Assembly (NCBI GenBank): GCA_023230125.1
Contig: JALNXZ010000064.1
Span: 1 to 7,787 of the forward strand
DNA length: 7,787 nucleotides
Direction: 5' to 3'
From: Bacteroidales bacterium
GTDB taxonomy: Bacteria > Bacteroidota > Bacteroidia > Bacteroidales > UBA1402
Below are positions 1-5,691 of this stretch, piece by piece. Below the pieces are notes generated by a model. The model was not told where the DNA came from. It did not search any database and saw only the letters and a program-made list of their open reading frames with translations. The first letter of the stretch is position 1. Each line of letters begins with the position of its first letter. Both the position numbers and the translations under genes were made by a program.

Positions 1-81
1 GTAGTTGATTGTCGTGGAGAAAAGCAGCAAGGCCACAACGGTCCACCGATATTTCCCGACCTTTTCGGTCACATTACTCAT
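1..81 (-). CDS. exuT: Hexuronate transporter, MFS family (N-terminal fragment)
   Basis: Only the first 27 codons are present; the gene runs off the left edge. The reading starts at the ATG on the minus strand at 81-79. After a short polar N-terminus it reads KYRWTVVALLLFSTTINY, which matches the start of the first membrane helix of ExuT/anion:cation symporter family major facilitator proteins, where the helix is usually followed by a LDR motif (not visible here). Family members import glucuronate and galacturonate by proton symport across the inner membrane. Its place as last visible gene of a glucuronate operon, 82 bases after kdgA on the same strand, supports a uronate substrate. The substrate is inferred from the neighbours and not from these few residues; another sugar-acid transporter of the same family is possible. 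Confidence 0.75.
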   Translation of the reverse strand, partial: MSNVTEKVGKYRWTVVALLLFSTTINY

Positions 82-114
82 AATGTATTAAATTTAAAGA
101 TTAATAATCATATT

Positions 115-154
115 AAACCGGTTCGCACAGCTTAAAAGCCAAGCGAACCGATTT
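115..154 (-). promoter_or_regulatory. Intercistronic stem-loop between kdgA and the transporter
   Basis: Read on the minus strand, AAATCGGTTCGC (154-143) can pair with GCGAACCGGTTT (126-115). This gives a 12-bp stem with one G-U pair and a 16-base loop. It starts ten bases after the kdgA stop codon. The stem is GC-rich at its core, but no clean run of T follows (AATATGATT), so it is not a classic intrinsic terminator. It could be a partial terminator or an mRNA-stabilising hairpin that sets different levels for the enzymes and the transporter. The pairing is seen in the sequence; the role is inferred. Confidence 0.5.
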
Positions 155-163
155 TAATCATTT

Positions 164-835
164 TTATTGACGGGCCTTGGTGATATAACCCAAAGATTTT
201 TCACATAATTCAGTTATCTTACCCCATTCTTTGGCAGCGATGACGTTTTTAGGGAAAAGGTTGGAACCCATACCCACGCAAGTCACACCGGCTTTTACCC
301 AGGCTGTCAGGTTTTCTTCCGTCGGTTCTACGGCACCGGTCACCATCAGCATGGACCATGGCATAGGACCTTTGACGTTATTCACGAAAGAAGGGCCACC
401 AACATTTCCGGCAGGGAAAACTTTGCAAAGGTCGCAACCGGCTTCTTGTGCAAAACCAATTTCAGAAACAGAGCCACAACCGGGAGAATAAGGTACCAGA
501 CGGCGGTTGCAAATTTTGGCGACTTCGGGATTGAACAGAGGTCCTACTATAAAGTTGGCACCCAGCTGCAAATATAAAGATGCTGTGCCAGGGTCAACGA
601 TGGAACCAATTCCGACAATCATTTCAGGACATTCGGTAGCAGCATATTTGACCACTTCTGTAAATACTTCCTGAGCGAAATCTCCGCGATTCGTAAATTC
701 AAACGCACGAACGCCGCCATCATAGCATGCTTTTACCACGTTTTTTGCAACTTCCGGATCATTGTGATAGAAAACCGGAACCATACCCGTTTTTGACATT
801 GCGGCCAAAACCTGCATTTTATTAAATTTTGCCAT
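164..835 (-). CDS. kdgA: KDPG aldolase (2-dehydro-3-deoxy-phosphogluconate aldolase)
   Basis: This class I aldolase cleaves 2-keto-3-deoxy-6-phosphogluconate to pyruvate and glyceraldehyde-3-phosphate in the cytoplasm, the last step of uronate breakdown; many family members also split 4-hydroxy-2-oxoglutarate. The 223 residues form one TIM-barrel domain, slightly longer than E. coli Eda (213). Compared with Eda from memory, the catalytic Glu and Arg are E46 and R50 in FEFTNRGD, the Schiff-base lysine is K138 in CKVFPAG, and a conserved Thr is T166 in VTGAVEP. The threonine equivalent to Eda Thr73 is replaced by S78 (VGIGSIVDP), a mild change. The ATG at 835 is the natural start: the protein begins at the usual place and lies 16 bases after the kdgK stop, so the two are almost certainly co-transcribed. 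The gene could equally be called eda; the local context favours a uronate role. Confidence 0.93.
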   Translation of the reverse strand: MAKFNKMQVLAAMSKTGMVPVFYHNDPEVAKNVVKACYDGGVRAFEFTNRGDFAQEVFTEVVKYAATECPEMIVGIGSIVDPGTASLYLQLGANFIVGPLFNPEVAKICNRRLVPYSPGCGSVSEIGFAQEAGCDLCKVFPAGNVGGPSFVNNVKGPMPWSMLMVTGAVEPTEENLTAWVKAGVTCVGMGSNLFPKNVIAAKEWGKITELCEKSLGYITKARQ

Positions 836-851
836 TTTAGATTATATTGTG

Positions 852-1895
852 TTAGCGGGAAACACGACCAGAGGCATCGCCACCCATCAGTTTCTCAGTT
901 TCTTCTACAGTCACCATATTGAAATCCCCGTAAATGGTGTGCTTCAGGCAAGAAGCAGCTACGGCAAATTCCAAGGCTTTCTGATCGTCATTCGTGTAGG
1001 TCAGCAAGCCGTAAATCAAACCACCCATGAAGGAGTCACCACCACCTACGCGGTCAACGATGTCCGTGATGTCATATCTTTTGGATTGGTAAAGTTTGCC
1101 GTCGGTATACAAAATGCCACCCCATGTATTGTGATTGGCATTGATGGAACCACGCAAAGTGATGATCACTTTCTTGGCACGCGGAAAACGTTTCATCAAT
1201 TGGGTACAAACAGATTTGAATTCTGCAGCATTCACTTCACCGCCGGTATTTTCTACATCAAAACCTTCCGGTTTGATACCAAATACCTTTTCAGCGTCTT
1301 CTTCGTTTCCGAGGATGATGTCACAACCTTCAACCAATGCAGGCATCACTTCTGCAGCCGTTTTACCGTATTTCCACAAATTTTTGCGGTAGTTCAGGTC
1401 GGTTGAGACAGTAATCCCCATTTCATTACAAGCTTTGATGGCTTCGAGACATGCATCAGCAGCACTCTGAGAAAGGGCAGGTGTGATACCGGTCCAGTGA
1501 AACCAATCAGCACCTTTCAAAACCTCTTTCCAGTCAATCATAGAGGGTTTGATATCAGCGATGGAAGAATTGGCGCGATCATAGACCACTTTGCTTGCAC
1601 GTGCTACAGCACCTGTTTCTAGAAAATAAATACCAAGACGATCTCCTCCGAATATTACATTTTTGGTGGAAACTCCATATTTATGTAGATTCATTAAACA
1701 TGATTGGGCAATATCATTTTTAGGCATCCTGGTGACGAATTCGGCGTCCAATCCATAATTGGCCAATGAAACAGCGACATTGGCTTCGCCGCCTCCAAAT
1801 GTGGCAATGAATTGGCTGGCCTGACTAAAACGTTCGTATCCAGGTGTGGCTAACCGGAGCATAATTTCTCCAAAAGTTACAACTTTTTTGCTCAT
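852..1895 (-). CDS. kdgK: 2-keto-3-deoxygluconate kinase, PfkB family
   Basis: This kinase transfers phosphate from ATP to 2-keto-3-deoxygluconate, giving KDPG for the aldolase encoded just downstream. The 347 residues form a complete ribokinase/PfkB fold. Residues 34-45 (GGGEANVAVSLA) are the glycine-rich sugar-binding part. D166, N168 and R170 (STDLNYRKNLW) match the DxNxR pattern of KDG kinases. DRVGGGDSFMGG (281-292) is PfkB signature 2, with D287 as catalytic base and the following glycines forming the anion hole. The tail GGDASGRVSR resembles that of Bacteroidetes KdgK proteins as I remember them. It follows uxaC by 101 bases and precedes kdgA by 16. The start ATG at 1895 gives MSKKVVTFGEIMLRL, the usual N-terminus. 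Other PfkB sugar kinases (fructokinase) are the main alternative, but the neighbours make KdgK very likely. Confidence 0.93.
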   Translation of the reverse strand: MSKKVVTFGEIMLRLATPGYERFSQASQFIATFGGGEANVAVSLANYGLDAEFVTRMPKNDIAQSCLMNLHKYGVSTKNVIFGGDRLGIYFLETGAVARASKVVYDRANSSIADIKPSMIDWKEVLKGADWFHWTGITPALSQSAADACLEAIKACNEMGITVSTDLNYRKNLWKYGKTAAEVMPALVEGCDIILGNEEDAEKVFGIKPEGFDVENTGGEVNAAEFKSVCTQLMKRFPRAKKVIITLRGSINANHNTWGGILYTDGKLYQSKRYDITDIVDRVGGGDSFMGGLIYGLLTYTNDDQKALEFAVAASCLKHTIYGDFNMVTVEETEKLMGGDASGRVSR

Positions 1896-1926
1896 AGTAA
1901 AGTTTAAAATTTAAGAATAATACCTT

Positions 1927-1948
1927 GATTGCAATCTATGAATTGCAA
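1927..1948 (-). promoter_or_regulatory. Palindrome and repeated ATTGCAA in the uxaC-kdgK gap
   Basis: The 101-base gap between uxaC and kdgK holds a perfect 10-base palindrome, GATTGCAATC (1927-1936). The heptamer ATTGCAA in it (1928-1934) recurs at 1942-1948. On the minus strand, 1953-1946 reads TTATTTTG, one mismatch from the Bacteroidetes -7 element TAnnTTTG, but no good -33 element lies about 20 bases before it. This may be a weak internal promoter with an operator, or chance in AT-rich DNA. No terminator is seen in the gap, so readthrough from uxaC is expected. Confidence 0.3.
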
Positions 1949-1996
1949 AATAACGCAAAAAAATTGAGATGAGAAATATACAGATGTATCAAAATT

Positions 1997-3403
1997 CTAG
2001 AAGTTGAAGAAGTTTTTTGCATTGTAGTACGAAATCCCTTCCACCATCTTGCCAAGGAATTTCATTTCACTTGCCGGTAACTCTCCATTCACCACATCCG
2101 TCCCAATCAGATTACACATGATTCTGCGGAAATACTCATGACGCGGATAAGAAATGAAACTTCTGGAGTCGGTCAGCATACCCACAAAACGGCTCAACAA
2201 TCCGAGGACAGACAAAGAATTCATCTGAGCTGTCATGCCGTATTTCTGGTCAAGAAACCACCAGCCGGCACCAAACTGGATTTTGCCGGCAACAGAACCA
2301 TCCTGGAAATTACCGATCATGGCACCGATCAATTCATTGTCACGAGGATTTAAATTATAGATGATGGTCTTGGCCAACTGATTGTTTGCATCAAGTCTGT
2401 CGAGATATTTGCTCATGCTTTTAGCCACTGTAAAGTCGCCGATAGAATCAAAACCTGTATCCGGCCCCAACTTATTGAACAAACGGGTATTGTTGTTTCG
2501 GATAGGCCCGTAGTGGAACTGTTGTGTCCAATTTTTCTGATTATTCATGATGGCAAATCTAACCATGATGGCTGACTTGAATTTGCGGATTTCTTCGCAA
2601 GTCAAGTTGGTTTCACCATAAACTTTATTAAAGATGGCTTCAATTTCTGTATCCGTATAATCTTCTGCGTAGAATTCTTCGATACCGTGATCACTTAGTT
2701 TGCAGCCGACAGAGGCGAAAAAATCATGGCGTTTCTGCAAAGCATCAATGAGATCAGCATATTTGGAGATGCCGACGCCTGATACATGGGATAATTTTTC
2801 AACATAAGCACGATAATTGGCGGGATTCTCGACAGCCATCGCTTTGTCAGGACGCCAGGTCGGCAGGACCTTGATGCTGAAACCTTCGTCTTTCAGTGCA
2901 ATGTGGTGTTCCAGACTATCGATGGGGTCATCTGTCGTACAAACCACTTCTACCTTGAATTTTTTCATCAGGCCTCTGGCAGAATATTCAGGTGTACGTA
3001 ATTTTGCAGTACATTCGTCATATATCTCGCGGGCTGTTTCCGGTTTCAGGATTTTATGGATGCCAAAGCCCTTTTGCAGTTCGAGGTGAGACCAGTGATA
3101 CAGTGGGTTGCGCATGGTGTAAGGCATGGTTTCAGCCCATTTTTCGAATTTTTCCCAGTCTGAAGCCTCATTACCAGTGCAAAAACGTTCTTCAACGCCG
3201 TTTGTACGCATGGCACGCCATTTATAATGGTCACCCTCCAACCAAAGTTGGCCGAGGTTGTCAAATTGTCTGTCTTTAGCAATGAATTCAGGATTCAAGT
3301 GACAGTGATAATCGATAATGGGTAAATTGGCAGCATGCTTGTGATAAAGTTCTTCTGCAATTTCATTGTTAAGCATGAAATTTTCATCCATAAAGTTTCT
3401 CAT
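1997..3403 (-). CDS. uxaC: Glucuronate isomerase (uronate isomerase)
   Basis: UxaC interconverts D-glucuronate and D-fructuronate, and D-galacturonate and D-tagaturonate. It is the entry step of cytoplasmic hexuronate breakdown. The 468 residues are the full usual length for this amidohydrolase-superfamily enzyme. The metal-binding motif HxH is H33 and H35 in IIDYHCHLNPEF. Other family landmarks are TTDDPIDSLEHH (156-167), FHYGPIRNNNTR (296-307), GAGWWFLDQ (378-386) and DSRSFISYPRHEYFRR (412-427). The first ATG at 3403 gives MRNFMDENFMLNNE, which matches the N-terminus of Bacteroides homologues from memory, so I prefer it over Met5 or Met10. The stop is TAG. It is the first gene of the minus-strand operon, preceded by a candidate promoter and an inverted repeat. 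The sequence does not tell whether glucuronate or galacturonate is the main substrate. Confidence 0.97.
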   Translation of the reverse strand: MRNFMDENFMLNNEIAEELYHKHAANLPIIDYHCHLNPEFIAKDRQFDNLGQLWLEGDHYKWRAMRTNGVEERFCTGNEASDWEKFEKWAETMPYTMRNPLYHWSHLELQKGFGIHKILKPETAREIYDECTAKLRTPEYSARGLMKKFKVEVVCTTDDPIDSLEHHIALKDEGFSIKVLPTWRPDKAMAVENPANYRAYVEKLSHVSGVGISKYADLIDALQKRHDFFASVGCKLSDHGIEEFYAEDYTDTEIEAIFNKVYGETNLTCEEIRKFKSAIMVRFAIMNNQKNWTQQFHYGPIRNNNTRLFNKLGPDTGFDSIGDFTVAKSMSKYLDRLDANNQLAKTIIYNLNPRDNELIGAMIGNFQDGSVAGKIQFGAGWWFLDQKYGMTAQMNSLSVLGLLSRFVGMLTDSRSFISYPRHEYFRRIMCNLIGTDVVNGELPASEMKFLGKMVEGISYYNAKNFFNF

Positions 3404-3421
3404 GATCTAATAGTTTTAATT

Positions 3422-3441
3422 TGATTGATAAAATTCAATCA
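3422..3441 (-). promoter_or_regulatory. Inverted repeat upstream of uxaC, candidate operator
   Basis: TGATTGA (3422-3428) and TCAATCA (3435-3441) are perfect 7-base inverted arms around TAAAAT. The site starts 18 bases before the uxaC ATG and lies just downstream of the candidate -7 element, a usual place for a repressor operator. Uronate operons are often controlled by GntR- or LacI-type repressors, but no regulator gene is in the window. Its GATTG/CAATC half-sites also occur in the palindrome before kdgK, with different spacing. Confidence 0.35.
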
Positions 3442-3474
3442 CGGCACACGAATATACGAATAATTTATAATATC

Positions 3475-3505
3475 CAAAATTATACTTTTTTGTCTATTTC
3501 TGCAG
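3475..3505 (-). promoter_or_regulatory. Candidate promoter of the uronate operon
   Basis: On the minus strand, 3482-3475 reads TAATTTTG, an exact match to the Bacteroidetes -7 consensus TAnnTTTG. The -33 region 20 bases upstream is only CTG (3505-3503) instead of TTG, so the match is one-sided. Transcription would start near 3468 and give a leader of about 65 bases containing the inverted repeat at 3422-3441. It is the best candidate in this stretch, but AT-rich DNA gives such octamers by chance. Confidence 0.45.
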
Positions 3506-3711
3506 CATGATGCTCAATAGTTTTCCGAAAAGTCACGACTTGAAATTAATATTTTTTTACTTTATAAATTCTAAAATTGTTAATGCATTTAAATATTAAG
3601 CTATGAAACGAGCATGTTTGTAAAAACGTCCAAGTTTATGATAAAATGGACATGTGAGTTCCATATGGCCTTAAACGAAAAAATTATTATCGTATGAAAT
3701 TTTGGATAAAC
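3506..3711. other. AT-rich intergenic stretch with no convincing gene
   Basis: This left part of the gap between the divergent uxaC and glnS carries no ORF that I would annotate; the longest frames I found are a 22-codon minus-strand frame (3664-3596) and shorter plus-strand ones. It does hold small potential hairpins: GTCCA (3628-3632) with TGGAC (3647-3651), overlapping and excluding ATGGA (3646-3650) with TCCAT (3660-3664), and the palindrome CCATATGG (3661-3668). With the strong terminator that follows at 3712, it could encode a plus-strand small RNA, but no good plus-strand promoter was found in it. Confidence 0.4.
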
Positions 3712-3743
3712 AAAAAGGCCGCTTTTCACAAAGCGGCCTTTTT
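3712..3743. terminator. Strong bidirectional rho-independent terminator
   Basis: AAAAAGGCCGCTTT (3712-3725) is perfectly complementary to AAAGCGGCCTTTTT (3730-3743), giving a 14-bp stem with the four-base loop TCAC. The GC-rich core is flanked by A on one side and T on the other, so it can act as an intrinsic terminator in both directions. It lies between two divergent genes, 309 bases before the uxaC start and over 200 bases before the glnS start, so neither flanking gene uses it as an end. Either an unannotated short transcript ends here, or it shields the two promoters from antisense transcription. Confidence 0.85.
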
Positions 3744-3874
3744 ATAGGTTTTCAATAGGTATTAGTTCTTAAGGTAAAAAAGATTGTATTAGGTTAACGC
3801 CGGCAAAGATTGACCTTTTTTCACAACTCTCCAAATAAAAAAAGATATTTAAAAACATGTTTTCGAACTTATTT

Positions 3875-3906
3875 CTTGAATTATGCCACAATTGTGTGTA
3901 ATTTTG
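3875..3906 (+). promoter_or_regulatory. Candidate glnS promoter
   Basis: CTTG (3875-3878) followed after 20 bases by TAATTTTG (3899-3906) fits the Bacteroidetes promoter consensus TTTG-N19-21-TAnnTTTG, with an exact -7 box and three of four matches at -33. Transcription would begin around 3912-3914, giving a leader of about 37 bases before the glnS ATG. The spacer contains the perfect palindrome CACAATTGTG (3887-3896). The rest of 3744-3874 is AT-rich and I see no gene in it. Confidence 0.6.
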
Positions 3907-3949
3907 CCAAGAGTACAAATATAACAAAGTTTCACATACCTACATTTAT

Positions 3950-5650
3950 ATGAGCGAAAAAGTATTCATGGAAGAAAGCAGCAAGAAAACGCTCAACTTT
4001 ATTGAACAGATTGTTGAACATGATCTGAAAGAAGGGAAAAATGGTGGACAAATAGTCACCCGCTTTCCACCAGAGCCCAATGGCTATTTACATATAGGTC
4101 ACGCTAAGGCTATTTGTCTTGATTTTGGTATCGCTCACAAAAATGGCGGAAAATGCAACCTTCGTTTTGACGATACCAATCCGGTCAAAGAAGATGTAGA
4201 ATATGTGGACTCCATCAAAGAAGATATCAATTGGCTTGGATTCCAATGGGACAATCTATATTATGCTTCAGATTATTTTGAAAAGCTTTACGATTTTGCG
4301 CTTGAAATGATCAAACGCGGACTGGCCTATGTGGATGATCAGTCAGCAGAAGAAATTGCCAAACAAAAAGGAACTCCGACCTCAGCCGGTATTGAAAGCC
4401 CTTTCAGAAACCGTTGCGTTGAAGAAAATCTTGACCTCTTTCAAAAAATGCAGGACGGAGCATTTGATGAAGGTAGCCGTGTGCTTAGAGCCAAAATTGA
4501 TATGGCTCATTCCAATATGCATTTTCGTGATCCCTTGATGTACCGTATCCTCAAAATGAGCCATCACCGCACTGGAAACAAATGGAATGTCTATCCGCTA
4601 TATGACTTTGCACATGGACAAAGTGACTATTTCGAAGGTATCACTCATTCCTTGTGTACCCTTGAATTTGAAGTACACCGTCCGCTTTACGACTGGTTTG
4701 TGGATCAGTTGAAAGACAGTGATTATCGTCCGCGACAGATAGAATTCAACAGACTCAACATCACTTATATGGTGATGAGCAAACGAAAGATGCTTCAACT
4801 CGTCAAAGAGGGCCGGGTATCCGGTTGGGACGATCCACGTATGCCGACCATCTGTGGCCTGCGCAGACGTGGCTATACCCCCGAATCCATCCACAATTTT
4901 ATAGAAAGTATCGGTTACACCAAATATGATGGTGTGATAGGTCTGGAGGTGTTGGAACACAGCATTCGCGAACACCTTAATAAGATAGCACCTCGCGTAA
5001 GTGCCGTCCTTTATCCGGTCAAGCTGATTGTCTCCAATTATCCGGAAGGACAAGTTGAATGGAATGAAGCCATCAACAATCCCGAAAATGAAACAGCAGG
5101 TACGCACATGGTGCCTTTTACCCGCGAACTTTATATCGAACGGGAAGACTTCCTGGAAAATGCACCAAGCAAATATTTCAGATTGACTCCAGGGAAAGAA
5201 GTCCGTCTAAAAAATGCCTATGTGGTACTTTGCACCTCCTGTAAAAAAGATGCAGAAGGAAACATAGAAGAAATTTACTGTGAGTATATTCCTGAAACCA
5301 AATCCGGACAAGCCAACTCCAACAGAAAAGTCAAAGGCACCATCCAATACGTAACGACAGAACATTGTCTCCAGGCAGAAGTACGCCTCTATGACCGTTT
5401 GCTGAACGTCTCCAATCCGGCCGAAGAAAAAGACCGCGATTTTCTGGATATGCTGAATCCCGATTCAATGAAGGTGTTGAACAACGTAAAAGTAGAATCC
5501 ATCCTGAAAGAGGCCAAACCTTTGGATCATTTCCAATTCCAACGTGTAGGCTATTTCAACCTGGATACCGATTCGACGCCCGATCATTTGGTATTTAACC
5601 GGACCGTATCCTTAAAAGATACTTGGGGAAAAATCGCAGAAAAATTATAA
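3950..5650 (+). CDS. glnS: Glutaminyl-tRNA synthetase
   Basis: GlnS charges tRNA(Gln) with glutamine using ATP, in the cytoplasm. The 566 residues are complete for the bacterial enzyme. The class I signature HIGH is residues 48-51 in PPEPNGYLHIGHAKA, and the KMSKS-type loop is MSKRK at 276-280. TRFPPEPNG near the start and the GlnRS-typical stretches HFRDPLMYR (191-199), YDFAHGQSDYFEG (218-230) and THSLCTLEFEVHRPLYDW (232-249) separate it from non-discriminating GluRS. Residues from about 345 to the end form the anticodon-binding beta-barrels. The ATG at 3950 is preferred; Met7 (3968) is a possible alternative, and the first 14 residues are not conserved enough to decide. No Shine-Dalgarno is visible, as is normal in Bacteroidetes. 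The TPR gene follows 41 bases later on the same strand with only a weak hairpin between, so co-transcription is possible. Confidence 0.98.
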   Translation: MSEKVFMEESSKKTLNFIEQIVEHDLKEGKNGGQIVTRFPPEPNGYLHIGHAKAICLDFGIAHKNGGKCNLRFDDTNPVKEDVEYVDSIKEDINWLGFQWDNLYYASDYFEKLYDFALEMIKRGLAYVDDQSAEEIAKQKGTPTSAGIESPFRNRCVEENLDLFQKMQDGAFDEGSRVLRAKIDMAHSNMHFRDPLMYRILKMSHHRTGNKWNVYPLYDFAHGQSDYFEGITHSLCTLEFEVHRPLYDWFVDQLKDSDYRPRQIEFNRLNITYMVMSKRKMLQLVKEGRVSGWDDPRMPTICGLRRRGYTPESIHNFIESIGYTKYDGVIGLEVLEHSIREHLNKIAPRVSAVLYPVKLIVSNYPEGQVEWNEAINNPENETAGTHMVPFTRELYIEREDFLENAPSKYFRLTPGKEVRLKNAYVVLCTSCKKDAEGNIEEIYCEYIPETKSGQANSNRKVKGTIQYVTTEHCLQAEVRLYDRLLNVSNPAEEKDRDFLDMLNPDSMKVLNNVKVESILKEAKPLDHFQFQRVGYFNLDTDSTPDHLVFNRTVSLKDTWGKIAEKL

Positions 5651-5658
5651 ATTGATTG

Positions 5659-5684
5659 AATGATTCCTTTTTGAAAGAATCATT
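5659..5684 (+). promoter_or_regulatory. Hairpin between glnS and the TPR gene
   Basis: AATGATTC (5659-5666) pairs with GAATCATT (5677-5684), and the loop can add a TTT/AAA helix after one bulged base. The stem is AT-rich and is not followed by a T run, so it is a weak terminator at best. It occupies most of the 41-base gap and ends seven bases before the ATG at 5692, so it might affect translation of the TPR gene. Confidence 0.4.
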
Positions 5685-5691
5685 ATATTCT

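Noticed and set aside
849..1406. Open frame of 185 codons on the plus strand, opposite kdgK
   Set aside because: It lies wholly antisense to the well-supported kdgK gene, and its translation resembles no family I know.
3596..3664. Possible 22-residue minus-strand peptide (MELTCPFYHKLGRF and onward)
   Set aside because: It is too short to judge, has no matching promoter that I can see, and no recognisable motif; such frames occur by chance.
3694..3747. Possible 17-residue plus-strand peptide reading through the terminator
   Set aside because: Most of its codons are the terminator stem itself, so it is not a credible gene.
3779..3812. Direct repeat AAAGATTG (3779-3786 and 3805-3812)
   Set aside because: Two copies of an 8-base AT-rich word 26 bases apart are expected by chance; there is no third copy and no link to a promoter element.
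3744..3949. T-box or other aminoacyl-tRNA leader before glnS
   Set aside because: No T-box consensus, specifier-loop layout or terminator close to the glnS start is visible, and T-boxes are mainly a Firmicutes device.
4598..5107. Open frame of 169 codons on the minus strand, opposite glnS
   Set aside because: It is a shadow of glnS, whose conserved motifs cover the same bases, with no recognisable protein features of its own.
5656..5691. TTG start extending the TPR protein by 12 residues
   Set aside because: The extension is made from the arms of the 5659-5684 hairpin, and the ATG at 5692 gives a family-like N-terminus.
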